Source: Trachythela sp. YZ-2020
Taxonomy: Eukaryota > Cnidaria > Anthozoa > Malacalcyonacea > Clavulariidae
Assembly (NCBI GenBank): GCA_016169945.1
Contig: JADLSH010000224.1
Location: 176,259-240,258 of the forward strand
DNA: 64,000 nucleotides
Reading direction: 5' to 3'
Position numbers and translations under genes: made by a program. How positions within the stretch are numbered: the stretch's first letter is position 1; the number at the start of each line of letters is the position of its first letter. Positions 33,229 to 45,156 of the stretch are shown here, in pieces. The notes beneath the pieces were generated by a model. That model was not told where the DNA came from, made no database searches, and saw nothing but the letters and a program-made list of their open reading frames with translations.

Positions 33229-34370
33229 ATGAATTCCTCTTGGCAACATGCTAGTGAATATGTTGATAGTATTGTGCGGGAAAATGTAAAATTAAGACAG
33301 GATAATGAAAATTTAAGGGAGCGTTCTGAAAATCTTTCGTATATTATATCAGATCTAAACACTAAAGCTAAAAGATTCGAAAATGAGAAAGAATCCCTGA
33401 TTACAGCTTTGGGAATGTTACAATCAGATCTAAATGAGAAATATAAAGGGGCTGATTGGCAAACTGTCAAAGGTTCTGTTATAAAAAACGGTAGTTGTAA
33501 ACAGATGTCCGCATCTAGTATAGATGCTGATATCAATCCAAATGTCGAGATTAGCAACAGATTTGAAAGTCTAATTTACGAAGGCGATGAAGAATCTGAT
33601 GATCAAGAAATTCCTAACACGACAAAAACAAAAGAGAAATTAAGCCTTCAACGAAAGGGCTTTGGTAAGAATCAAATGAGCGAATCTGATGACAAAGCTG
33701 CTCAATCGAAAGTCAACAAGCAGACGTCACAGCAGATTAATCAGGAACAAAAGCATAAGAAGAATAAGAATAAGAAACAAAAGGTGAAGAATAACGAACA
33801 AAAGGCAAAGGAAAACGAGCAAACAAGAGAAGCGCATAAGGCAAGTGAGGAAATAATAGCAGAAAGACAACGCACTAAAGAAACGGTTGTTATAGCTGGA
33901 GATTCGATTATAAAATATGTAAAAGGTTGGGAAGTATCCAACACTGACAGAAACGTAATAGTTAAGTCTTTCTCAGGTGCAACAGTTAATGATATGTCTG
34001 ATTTCTTAAAGCCCACTGCACGAAAGCAACCCGATAAGCTCATTATCCATGCAGGCACAAACGACATACGCTATTCAAGTCCTAAAGAAATTGCAAAGAA
34101 AATTATCGAGAGAATTTTAAAAAGGATTGCAATGATACTGAAGTCATCATCTCTTCTTTAGTCACTAGATGCGATAGAGAGGAACTTACAACGAAGGTAA
34201 ATGAGACCAACAATATACTAAAGTCAAGCTGCTTGAAGAAAAAGCTTGCATTTTTAGACAATAGTAATATTAGTCGCTCTCATTTAAATAGTAGAGGACT
34301 GCATTTAAACCGAGAAGGTAGCTCTTTGCTTCAGGCAAACTTTTCATATTTCTTAAGTTCGCATAATTGA
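33229..34370 (+). pseudogene. LINE ORF1 with coiled coil and SGNH esterase domain
   Basis: ATG at 33229. Residues 15-70 have heptad-like Leu/Ile spacing (coiled coil), followed by a Lys/Gln/Glu-rich linker (KKNKNKKQKVKNNEQKAK). Then comes an SGNH-hydrolase domain: VVIAGDSIIKYVKG (block I, Ser), LIIHAGTNDIR (GTND block III) and, after a frameshift near 34115, SRSHLNSRGLHLNREG (the H-L-N block). CR1-group LINEs often carry such an esterase in ORF1. The single frameshift, which ends the first frame at 34161, makes this copy non-functional. Confidence 0.8.
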
Positions 34371-34439
34371 AATGAGGACGGGTCGAGGAGGAGTGCTAAT
34401 GATGCCTGTTTAAATATTCCGAAAACAAGGGGTTTTAAG

Positions 34440-35818
34440 ATGGCTATGCTTAATGTAGCTAGCCTTCCGAAACACCTTGATGAAATCCGATTATTACTTC
34501 ATGATAAATATCTAGATGTTTTAGCAGTTAATGAAACCCGTTTGGACTCCACTATTTCCGATGGGATTGTTAGCATTGAAGGTTATGACTTGCTACGTGC
34601 TGATCGGAATAGAAATGGAGGAGGGGTATGTATTTATATAAGACGCCATATAAATTATGAAAATCGCCCTGATCTAATTCCAACAGGCCTTGAAGCTGTC
34701 TGTGTGGAAATTAAGCAGGCTAATAGTCAATCTTTTATAGTTTCAAGTATTTATAGACCACCATGTTCCGCTAGTGAAGTGTTTATAAAAATTGAGAGGC
34801 TAATTTTGTCCACCACTAGAAGGCTTCAAGACGTTTTGGAATTATATCAGCTTACACAATTAATTAATAACCCTACGCGTATTACCCAGTCTAGCCAATC
34901 ATTATTGGATGTAGTAATTGCGTCAATGCCTGAAAAAATAATTTTTTCAGGTGTAGTCCATCTCGGAATTAGTGATCACAGCCTCATTTATAGTATTCGG
35001 AAAATAAGTACAAGAATAAAAACTGATTTACAAGGTTCTGTCGAGTATAGAAATTTTAAGAATTTCAATGTTTCAGGCTTTCTATATGACTTACAAAATA
35101 TACCTTGGGAAGAAATAAGATTTAAAAGAAATGTAGATGAAATGTGGCGGTTATGGAAAACATTCTTTGTAGATGTGCTTGATAAACATGCCCCTGTGAG
35201 AGTAAAAAGACTAAGAAAAGGGGGCAATATTCCTTGGGTAAGCCGGGAAGTAAAGGAAAAATTATTTAAAAGAGATGCTCTTAAGCGTAAAGCAATAAAG
35301 ACAAATAAAGAAGAAGACTGGAGACTATATAAGTCATCTAGAAATGTTGCTAACACTGCTTTGCGCAGTGCTAAAAGAGATTATTATGCAAACAAATTCA
35401 CAAATAATAAACAGAATCCTAAATATGCTTGGAGAACAATAAACGATATATTAGGTCGAAACAGAAAACAGACTACGATTAATGAAATTAAACTTCCAGG
35501 TAAAACTGTTACATCGACCGACGAATTAGTCGACATTTTTAATGATCATTTTAGTAATATTGGCCCAAAGCTTGCTGAGTCTATTCCAAATGACAATGAC
35601 GTTAGTTTTCGAGATTTTATTACTCAACAAAAATCTAAGACAAAGAACAGTTTCTCATTTCGACCAGTGAGTGTAACATTGGTTTACACTCTTCTAGTTA
35701 ATTTGTCTACCACAAAAGCGACTGGAATGGATAAAATTTCAGCTAAAATTCTACAAGTAGCAGCTCCAGTTATTGCACCTTCTCTTACTGAGATTTTTAA
35801 TATGTCAATTGACTCGGA
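34440..35818 (+). pseudogene. LINE ORF2: endonuclease and start of RT, truncated
   Basis: It opens with RGFKMAMLNVASLPKH, the usual start of a CR1-type apurinic endonuclease. NETRLD, GGGVCIYIRRH, SSIYRPP and ISDHSLIYSI follow. Between SSIYRPPCSASEVFIKIERL and LELYQLTQLINNPTRI about 40 residues are missing, including the catalytic GDxN block, so the nuclease is dead. A long linker (WVSREVKEKLFKRDALKRKA) leads into the RT fingers (KATGMDKISAKILQVA...), which stop at FNMSIDS where repeat sequence starts. The RT palm and 3' end are absent. Confidence 0.88.
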
Positions 35819-36530
35819 TGTATGCAAAATTCAAAACAAGCATTTAGCATGAGAGAAAACAAATTAAGTTAAGGACTTTTTTAGAATATGACAGTTGATG
35901 TAAGATACGCTTCCCTTAAACTAGCAGCCAGTCAGATTTACTTCCGGTAGTAGTATATTTGCGGAAGCTGTGCTGTCTATTTTCGCTTTCGAAGCTCCTA
36001 GAATCCGGCAATTTCCGAGGGATATTTCGGGACAAAGTTAGGGATATTTAGCGTAAGGGTTAGGATGCTGGGGGTTAAAACTGCCGGAGCTATAGCAACG
36101 TCGTTAATATGTATTTTCAAATTTACTGTTACAATAATATCACAGATAATATTGCTACAAGAATTTTGTGCCCATTAACACAAAACTATTTCCAAAAATT
36201 TGCATTACTCCAATCGCAGATTCCTGAACGATTTCATTCGTAATATAATTTGTGTTGCATCTATTTATAAGTATTTTTCCTGTATAAATACCTTCACCTT
36301 TCAATAATATATACTAGTGTCACAGCGGATAGTGTTCCCCCCAGAAAGTGTCCCCCCGGACGCTATCTGCTAGCGAATAGTGTGTGCTCGGACAATATCT
36401 GCTAGCGGATAGTATCCCCCCTCGCGGTAAGTACCTACCTAATATGAACATGTTTTGTGATTGGTCTTCTGAAACAAGAGTGATGAGTGTTTATGACTCG
36501 TTCTTAAGAAAGACGATTTCTATAGTTTAT

Positions 36531-36819
36531 TTAACAATTATTCGCCGAAGGCGAGGGTAATATCGGTGAATAAAAACCGAGACGAAGTCGAGGTTTTTAT
36601 TCACCGATATTCACCGAGCCTGAGGTGAATAATTGTTTTAGTAAACTTACATAGGTGATTATTAGGAAGAAAAAAAAATGTACATTTCAAAAATATTTTA
36701 ATTGAATATTTACGATAAAAGCGGCTTAAAAACGCTTTTGGTGATTATCGCGTATTAATCCGAGGTAGCGCAACCAATCAGCATTGAGAATTTTCAATAA
36801 TCACCTATGTAACTTTACT
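36531..36819. mobile_element. Two adjacent foldback/TIR units inserted in the repeat
   Basis: 36531-36639 is a hairpin: AACAATTATTCGCCGAAGGC pairs with the complement ending AATAATTGTTT around an ACGAAGT centre. Directly next, 36640-36819 has 24-bp inverted ends (AGTAAACTTACATAGGTGAT against its complement, one mismatch). The whole is absent from copy 1 at 15.8 kb. TTTATT on both sides is a candidate 6-bp target duplication. It may be one compound element. Confidence 0.7.
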
Positions 36820-37359
36820 AATGTATTTTATTGTCATGACTAACCAATCACATATAGGTACGTCCGACCTCCTCCCCCCCCCTTTCGCGGATTCTGTCCC
36901 CCCAAAGAAATAGTGACATAAGTTTTAGTTCGTGCGTTCCTTGGTCGAAATGTAGAAATTTGGACTAATATAAACCATTTATGACAGTTTCCCCACTCTC
37001 CAAAGTCTTCATGCTAATAGAAATAGCTAATGAAAGCGTTTTGTATGGACGCAAAACTTTTTATTACGTTAAATCCTGAAGACAGTTATCTGCCGAAAGG
37101 TTTCCCTTTCGTTGCGTGAATGTGGCATTATAGAGTCCGATGAACAGTGGTCGTGCTCCGAATGCATTCTGAACAATTTTAGTCCTTCCGAACTATTATA
37201 TATCTTATAGGAAAATAGTTTCATTATTGATAGTCATCTTCTTCTTGTTCTCCTCCTCCTTTTAGTTTTATTATTTAGCAGAATTTGTCAGATTTCCTCA
37301 CAAATCTGAGCCTTTGTTTTTGCCTTGTGACACGTGGGGGAGAATCTAATAAAAGGAGA

Positions 37360-37515
37360 CACTATCCGGGGGGACAATATCCGCGGGGGGGCACAATATC
37401 CGCTGGGGGGGCACTATCGACGGGGGGGGGCACTCTCCGCGGGGGGAGCACTATCCGCGGGGGGACACTATCCGCGGGAGGGGCAGTATCGGCGGAGGGA
37501 CACTATCCACTGTGA
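37360..37515. repeat. Array of CACTATCCGCGGGGGG units
   Basis: About eight units of 17-20 bp, each ACTATCCGC followed by 5-9 G, ending in CACTATCCACTGTGACAC, the inverted partner of GTGTCACAGCGGATAGTG at 36317. It lies just inside the right end of the GGATAGTG element, so these look like subterminal repeats, which often bind transposase. Confidence 0.7.
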
Positions 37516-37796
37516 CACCGACAACAAAAGCGATTCGCAGACGCGTCAGATCAGACATGGTTTGGATCTTTTAAAAGCGTTAATCTCTCTTTATATGAAT
37601 ATGGTTTCGTAGTAAGTTTATAATTATTTCTTCTCCTAGCAAAATACCACTACAATGGCTACGGATTACATACTTTATATAAAATCCTTTATATATTTTA
37701 CGACATTATATATTTTACTAAAATCCTTAAGCAAATATTTTATACTACAATTTTAACGCATTAAAACAGTTAGATATTATCTAATTAAGTTAAATT

Positions 37797-37946
37797 AAGA
37801 AATAGAAAACGAGTTGCGCGCTTTTATGATGTGATAATGCACGAGGGGAATGTTGGGAGAACACGAAAGAATCGTGTAAAACACGAGGCAATCCCCGAGT
37901 GCAAAATAACTCCACAAAGCACGAGACGAGATTTTCTATTTCTTTT
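37797..37946. mobile_element. Degenerate foldback element (17.8-kb family)
   Basis: Opens AAGAAATAGAAAACGAG and closes CTCGTGCTTTGTGGAG-complement...ATTTTCTATTTCTTTT. It shares GCACGAGGGGAATGTTGGGAGAA and GTGTAAAACACGAGG with 17829-18000 but has lost the pairing of its inner arms. Confidence 0.6.
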
Positions 37947-38024
37947 ATAATATAAGAAGACTTAAGAACGGTAATAATTTCATTAAAAAGGTCAATACTT
38001 AAATTATCCTTACGTATAATCAGG

Positions 38025-38705
38025 GCGCTTATATATAGGGCGGCGAAACGCGGTCACTGAGCGCTGTTCGATGTGTGATGCGGAAGTAGCCTGGGGCGAG
38101 CGTGTTTTTTGAACGAATTCGGGAAGGAGTGTGATTTTGCAGTGTTGTCTTTTTGTCGCTGTTACTCTGGTCATATGAGAAGTTTCAAGATTTTTTTAAC
38201 AGATACTTTCGAAGTGATGTCTCTTTTAACTTTTAAAAGCTCATTGTACTTAAATTACTTTTCTAAACTTTTTTTTATTGTGGATCAACGTCATGAAACG
38301 TACACGTGAAAAGAGGGAAGAAATTCAACAAGGATTTTCAACATGTCGAAATTTTAGCAATCTGTTTTAAAATAAATTTTAGTAATCTGTGTAAAACAAT
38401 TCCTTGATTTAAAGCGAAGCGCTTCCCACGTCAAAATGTTTTCCCAGCTTCGCAAATTTGTGCTCTTTTGGATAGGATGAATGTCTTTCAATATCGAGTA
38501 AAAAATATTGAATTCTAGTTGAAGGTCTCCTTCAAACTATTTTTAAAAATCGATGTCCGAAAAATCGAAGAACATATTTGACATTCGAACGTAGTTTATA
38601 AAAGTAATGGCGTGCGGAAAATATGACGATTACACTATCTGACTATCACGTTACTTTTTAGCAAAACAAAGGAGCAAAACAAATTTATTTTATAAAATTT
38701 CAATT
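38025..38705. other. No gene seen (upstream of P-like element ORF)
   Basis: AT-rich stretch that starts CAGGGCGCTTATATATAGGGCGGCG, which looks like a transposon terminus, but no matching inverted end was found to the right. It may contain the 5' non-coding part of the P-like element. Confidence 0.35.
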
Positions 38706-40480
38706 ATGAGTTGTCCCCCAAATAAGCGAGTTAGGGATTTTAACTCTACTTCCACTGCAACTGGTGAAAATTGTTCCGGCACCGAGGTTTTGTTGGACGG
38801 CAATGAAAGAAATCAACCTGTGGCTGATTTTGAGAGTGCTTTTGAAAACGCAGAGCCAATTTCAGTTAAGTACTGTACCAAAATGCCATTAGGTCTGGGG
38901 AAACATAATGGACACTTAAGATGGAAGTTTTATTCGAACTGTATAAGACAAATTGTGACAAAACAGCAACCCCTTCTGTGTAGTCTTCTTGATTCAAGAA
39001 TTTGCAACCTGCAAAACCATAATGAACTGCAAAAAGATCTTGAGAATGAAAGTTTGACATGTTTGCATGAGAGTGAATTATCTTGTACCCTGGCCTACAA
39101 GGTCACCAAAAGTCTTGAAAGTATTAGATGTAAATTCCCCAAGTGGAAAGTTCTTGCTAACATCCAAGAAGGAAACGTAAATGTATACTACCAGGGTGTT
39201 AGCCACAGTAAGGCGTTTTCACATACGCCGTTTTCACAATTACGTTTAGCTAGCAATTTCACAACTTAGATCTGCCAAAAATAAATAAATATTATTATTT
39301 TTTAATAACTAAGAAATTATTAAAAATATGAGATTCCTCAGCTTTAAAGCTTTTCTCAAAAGAACTGGGTAAAATATACGTCACAATTTCATTAAATTGC
39401 CGAATTTTTCTTCCTTCTGGCTAACACCAGGGTGGGAACTAGTCCAGTTAACATTCAATATGAAGTCCTTATAGCTGCAGATGGTAGCTGGCAATACATT
39501 TTAGTGGGTAATCCAAGAATTGTCAATGTCGATACCAACCTTTTACCAGCACAGATTTATGAAATAAATCAATTGTTTCTACAGATGAAATGGCTTGAAA
39601 AACTCAAAGTTTGCCCTGGTTTATCCACTGAAAATTTTCAGTCCATGTTACCTGAGAACCTTAGTCTGCCAATTTTTAAGACTCTTGATGGAGGACGTGG
39701 CGCATTTATTGAATCTAAGCCAACGGATATTAAACAGCGGGTTATAAGATCTACCAAGTGCAACATATTAGTTCACGGTAATATTTGTTGCAATGCATGT
39801 TCTGAAACACGTCATTACATGAGAACACTAAAATCTCGGAGTGAACATTCATCTAGCACTGCATCTAAATACAAGAGGTATGACTATATGTCTAAAGATG
39901 AACTCGTTGATCACAGTCGGGAAACTGCAAAAATGTTTCATGCAATGCAAACTCGAGTAACACGTCTTGAACAATATCGAAGAGAAATGAGCCTAGTAGG
40001 CAGTCAAACTGATACATAATTCAGACAGCTATTTAATAATTTGTATGATGGGCAAAGTAAAAGGTTAAAACATAACAACAAAATTTGCTATTGGCATAAT
40101 TGTGAGAAGAGTGATGAATTTGGTTCTACAGAATTATTGATGGCACATATTAAAGAGGCACATCTTTCGACAGTAAACCAATGTGATAAATCGCCCATTG
40201 AGATACATTATTAAGCTGTGGTAAATAATTTAAAAAGAAAAAAATTCTCTTACACCATCTTCATGAGCATGTGGAGAGTGAAGCCGACATGGTCTTCATT
40301 ACACTGTTAAAAGATCAAACAGAAGCTCTGAATGCTCCATCAAGGCAGATGAGATGGCATCCATTAATAATTAAATGGTGCCTTAGAATATATTCAAAGT
40401 CTCATAGTTTGTATGATGATATACGGGACTCTGGTTTCTTAAAACTACCCAGTGGAAGAACTTTTGTAAGAACTTTTGTA
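38706..40480 (+). pseudogene. P-element-like transposase, 5' part, first copy
   Basis: ATG at 38706 opens a 187-codon frame (MSCPPNKRVRDF..., PLGLGKHNGHLRWKFYSNC). The second frame, 39432-40019, holds IQYEVLIAADGSWQYILVGN, CNILVHGNICCNACSETRHY and a coiled-coil tail. The third, 40271 onward, reads QMRWHPLIIKWCLRIYSKSH, YDDIRDSGFLKLPSGRTF. This last block is typical of P-element/THAP9-type transposases. 39195-39428 interrupts the first two frames (intron or small insert). No THAP zinc finger is visible at the N-terminus. It is followed by a second, nearly identical copy. Confidence 0.7.
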
Positions 40481-42230
40481 TATAACTTTTTAACTCTACT
40501 TCCACTGCAACTGGTGAAAATTGTTCCGGCACCGAGGTTTTGTTGGACGGCAATGAAAGAAATCAACCTGTGGCTGATTTTGAGAGTGCTTTTGAAAACG
40601 CAGAGCCAATTTCAGTTAAGTACTGTACCAAAATGCCATTAGGTCTGGGGAAACATAATGGACACTTAAGATGGAAGTTTTATTCGAACTGTATAAGACA
40701 AATTGTGACAAAACAGCAACCCCTTCTGTGTAGTCTTCTTGATTCAAGAATTTGCAACCTGCAAAACCATAATGAACTGCAAAAAGATCTTGAGAATGAA
40801 AGTTTGACATGTTTGCATGAGAGTGAATTATCTTGTACCCTGGCCTACAAGGTCACCAAAAGTCTTGAAAGTATTAGATGTAAATTCCCCAAGTGGAAAG
40901 TTCTTGCTAACATCCAAGAAGGAAACGTAAATGTATACTACCAGGGTGTTAGCCACAGTAAGGCGTTTTCACATACGCCGTTTTCACAATTACGTTTAGC
41001 TAGCAATTTCACAACTTAGATCTGCCAAAAATAAATAAATATTATTTTTTAATAACTAAGAAATTATTAAAAATATGAGATTCCTCAGCTTTAAAGCTTT
41101 TCTCAAAAGAACTGGGTAAAATATACGTCACAATTTCATTAAATTGCCGAATTTTTCTTCCTTCTGGCTAACACCAGGGTGGGAACTAGTCCAGTTAACA
41201 TTCAATATGAAGTCCTTATAGCTGCAGATGGTAGCTGGCAATACATTTTAGTGGGTAATCCAAGAATTGTCAATGTCGATACCAACCTTTTACCAGCACA
41301 GATTTATGAAATAAATCAATTGTTTCTACAGATGAAATGGCTTGAAAAACTCAAAGTTTGCCCTGGTTTATCCACTGAAAATTTTCAGTCCATGTTACCT
41401 GAGAACCTTAGTCTGCCAATTTTTAAGACTCTTGATGGAGGACGTGGCGCATTTATTGAATCTAAGCCAACGGATATTAAACAGCGGGTTATAAGATCTA
41501 CCAAGTGCAACATATTAGTTCACGGTAATATTTGTTGCAATGCATGTTCTGAAACACGTCATTACATGAGAACACTAAAATCTCGGAGTGAACATTCATC
41601 TAGCACTGCATCTAAATACAAGAGGTATGACTATATGTCTAAAGATGAACTCGTTGATCACAGTCGGGAAACTGCAAAAATGTTTCATGCAATGCAAACT
41701 CGAGTAACACGTCTTGAACAATATCGAAGAGAAATGAGCCTAGTAGGCAGTCAAACTGATACATAATTCAGACAGCTATTTAATAATTTGTATGATGGGC
41801 AAAGTAAAAAGGTTAAAAAACATAACAACAAAATTTGCTATTGGCATAATTGTGAGAAGAGTGATGAATTTGGTTCTACAGAATTATTGATGGCACATAT
41901 TAAAGAGGCACATCTTTCGACAGTAAACCAATGTGATAAATCGCCCATTGAGATACATTATTAAGCTGTGGTAAATAATTTAAAAAGAAAAAAATTCTCT
42001 TACACCATCTTCATGAGCATGTGGAGAGTGAAGCCGACATGGTCTTCATTACACTGTTAAAAGATCAAACAGAAGCTCTGAATGCTCCATCAAGGCAGAT
42101 GAGATGGCATCCATTAATAATTAAATGGTGCCTTAGAATATATTCAAAGTCTCATAGTTTGTATGATGATATACGGGACTCTGGTTTCTTAAAACTACCC
42201 AGTGGAAGAACTTTTGTAAGAACTTTTGTA
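38738..42230. repeat. Tandem duplication of a 1743-bp unit
   Basis: 38738-40480 and 40488-42230 are almost identical, from TTTTAACTCTACTTCC to GTAAGAACTTTTGTA, joined by 7 bp (TATAACT). They differ by a few small indels, such as an ATT unit near 39290/41042 and A-runs near 40060/41808. The first copy alone has the ATG at 38706. The near identity means a recent duplication or an assembly artefact. Confidence 0.9.
39195..39428. other. 234-bp segment with 11-bp inverted ends (intron or MITE)
   Basis: Bounded by GGTGTTAGCCA and TGGCTAACACC, exact reverse complements, between the VYYQ-coding and NIQYE-coding parts. It could be a MITE inserted in the transposase gene. A GT-AG intron from G|GTGTTAG to CCAG|TTAAC would also join the frames (VYYQ-VNIQYE). 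An identical structure exists in the second copy around 40945-41177. Confidence 0.5.
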
Positions 42231-43980
42231 CTTCCAAATCAGGATGGCAAACGTCAGTTCTTGACGCGATGAACAACAACTTCAAAGAGCAGGGATTTTC
42301 TAGTGTTGGAAGGTTTGGTGGTTTGTTCTTTGATGAGGTTAAGAACAGAGAGGGCTTACTTTTTGATCCATCATCATGGGAGTTAATCGGTTTTGTTGAC
42401 TTGGAGAATGAAGATACTCCCTGCTCTGATAATATTCAAAACACCTTGGCCACTCATATTCTTCAATTTTTTCAAGAGTATATTTTGCAAATTTCCAGTA
42501 TCCATGTGGTTATTTTTTAACTAAAGGAATATCAGGGCAAAACTTGAATATAACTTTTTGGCAAGGAGTTGGTTTGCTCCAAGGTTATGGGTTCACCACT
42601 TTAATAACATGCTGTGATGGGGCTGCTGAAAATAGGGCATTCATGATGATGAATGGTGTTGATGAAACAGTGAGTCAAGTGAACAATCCATTTTCTCATC
42701 TCTCTTTATTCTTCATTTCTGATCCTCCGCATTTAATAAAGAAGCTGCGCAATAACATTTATAACAATGGATGTAAAGACATATCCCAAGATACACTAGG
42801 TGTTTGTTGTTGAACTCCAAAACTATTTTGTCGGAACATATATACTCAGTCTACCAAAGAGAAAAACATAGACACATATTCGCAACCGATATGAGAAACT
42901 CGCATGTTCACCTTGATAGTGTCAGTAAAATTAGAGTAAAGCTTGCTGTGCAAGTGTTGAATTCAAAAGTACAGAAAGACATGGAACTTTTTTATCCAGT
43001 TGCAACAGAGTCAACCCAGTTATTTATTTATCATTGTGAACTGTTGTGGGGTGTTTTACATGACAATTTACCACTACGGATTCTAGGATAAAAGATCTTG
43101 ACATTGTTCATATATAAAGTGACGCAAGCACCTGAATTATACATATCTATGGGTACATTTTTGTTAGATAAGGCTGACTGAGTCCGGTAGCACAAAATCT
43201 GAATGCTTCATTTCATCTTTCAAACGGAAGCTATTTGAAAAATGGTCTGTTTTATATACTGTCAAGTGGCTTTCCAAGTGTTACTGACATTTTTTATCAA
43301 TTATTGCACATTTTGCCTAGAAAAAAGACTCGGCAAATCAAGAAGGGTTTTGTTTTAATTAAATATTAATATTTTATGATCTTACACCAGGCAATCCATA
43401 CTTGTCTTGAGGTTAGACCATTTTAGTTACTAAACATTTTTAAAAACGGATGAAGCGCGGTCAGGTAGAGGCATAGTAATGAGAGATGTTCATTTGATAT
43501 ATTGTTCCAGTAATGGCTTGGAATTGTTGTCCATGTTCTTAGTTATTTCCATGTGCCATGATTCCAGTGTTTTCCTAAGTTTTCCACATTTTTACTATTT
43601 TTAGCTCAGGTTTTAATGAGGAATTTGTTGTTTCTTAACAGGTTTCAATCAAAGGCTTTAAAGGTGTGGTAGAATTTATAGAGGGTCCAGTGTTCAAATC
43701 CCTTCATCCAGGAAATCATTATATAATTCCGAAGAGGATAAGTCAACATGTGGTGGAATCATTTTTCTCTGTCCAACGACAGGCCTGTGGGGGCACTAAC
43801 AACATGACCGTCTATACCTATGGCTACAATATAAAGAGCGCCCTTGCATCGTCAACAAAATTGCTATCCAGGAAGCAAACAAATGTTCATGATACTGATG
43901 GCATTGAGTTGGGTCATTCTGAACATCATTCTGGCCTTTCAAACATACTAAATCGAAACCTGTGGTCCATACAACTGTAG
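40488..43980 (+). pseudogene. P-element-like transposase, second copy with catalytic core
   Basis: Repeats the 5' part to 42230 and then continues. After a frameshift comes SGWQTSVLDAMNNNF and LLFDPSSWELIGFVDLE. After another, PCGYFLTKGISGQNLNITFWQGVGLLQGYG, TCCDGAAENRAFM and ISDPPHLIKKLRNNI (RNase H-like catalytic region with conserved Asp). Then RCLLLNSKTILSEHIYSVYQ, MRNSHVHLDSVSKIRVKLAV, STKSECFIS and, after a possible acceptor CTTAACAG near 43641, FIEGPVFKSLHPGNHYIIP and VVESFFSVQRQACGGTNNMT. All major blocks of a P-type transposase appear in order, but at least four frameshifts inactivate it. Confidence 0.8.
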
Positions 43981-45156
43981 TTACATCAACTTACTTGCAT
44001 TTCTTGAAACTTCTCACTTGTTCAGAGTAAAAGCGATATATTATAACAATACTGCAAAATCACACTCTTTCACTTTGTTCAAATGCATGCTGATGAGAGA
44101 ACATAATGAAAACTATCAAGTGAAGACTGGTAAGATGAAAATATGTTTAACAAGGGTCTTCCCATGATGAGCTAACGTGTCTGTCATTAGACAGAGTGAA
44201 GGTAAGGTCAGTGCTCTGAGCACTGCTCTGGGTATGCTATACTGTAGACTGCGAGCAGTCCCTTTATTTTCCTTCATTTACTTTCCATAGCACCGAAAGG
44301 CTTAATGAGATATGCGTGGAGACCTTGTCCCTACTCTTTGGTGCTGTGGAAAAGAAACAAAGGCGCTGTGGGAAATGAAATAAAAAGTGATTGCTTGCAG
44401 TCTAGCTACTGTTATCAATGGAGTGAAACATTGAATTATACTTTATCTCATTGCTGACTTCGTTCCATAGGAAAGCTAAAGTAAATCATGTGTGAATGTC
44501 ACTATCACTGACAAGAAAACGTCTTTTAAGGGATTATATAGTAAAGGATTATAAGGGGTTATACACTAAGCCCAGGTATGGAATTTTATGCACTTAAATG
44601 GGTTAAAGCTCAATGATAATATACTATATACTTTGAATGATTACTTGTACAATTATCAACAGCCTTCCTGGTGGTACAACCAGGGGCCGGTTGTACGAAA
44701 GGCGTTTAAGTCGCTATCCACCGTTTAACTCGCTATCCGCCGGATAAAATTTAAACGATTGAGAAATCGCGTTGTACGAAGCCCGTTTAGCGTTATCCAC
44801 CGGTTAAATTTTGCTAAACGGTGGATAAACTTAAACGGTGTCTTGAGACCGTTTAAATCGCTATCCGGCGGATAAATTCGATGTTCAGTCAAGAAAAACA
44901 ATGAATATTTCGCATGAAAGAGGGTCTGATTGTGATGAAAATGCAAAAATCCTGTTCGAGAGTCCGCCTTTTCTATACCCAATAACCATAGTCCCTATAA
45001 TACAGTGTCTGGAAACGCGGCAAACTTGAAAGTTTATAGCCATGTCCGTGGGTTGATGTTGAGGGTGTACTGAGAGTGCACGTTTTCTTTGTTTTACAAA
45101 TGTTAATATTCAGCTGCACGGAGTTTATTGGCTGCTTCCCTCATTATGCTAAAGTC
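43981..45156. other. No gene; small inverted-repeat sequences
   Basis: 44245-44404 has inverted ends TAGACTGCGAGCAGTC / GATTGCTTGCAGTCTA (two or three mismatches), a possible 160-bp MITE. 44684-44880 starts CAGGGGCCGGTTGTACGAAAG and repeats GTTTAAxTCGCTATCC motifs, like the end of a hAT-type element. Its other end is not seen, although related TATCCACCG-like motifs recur near 56860-56970. Confidence 0.45.

Larger units (their letters stand above)
35819..38024. repeat. Dispersed repeat, copy 2 (GGATAGTG family)
   Basis: Second, longer copy of 15079-16165. It begins TGTATGCAAAATTCAAA at the broken end of the LINE and ends in GTATAATC near 38024. It contains a nested foldback insertion (36531-36819) and a motif array (37360-37515). 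Its right part, 37797-37946, is a foldback-type element shared with 17.83 kb. No coding capacity. Confidence 0.7.

Noticed and set aside
37285..37612. Gly-rich plus-strand ORFs (GGALSAGG repeats)
   Set aside because: Translation of the G-run array in several frames; not a protein repeat.
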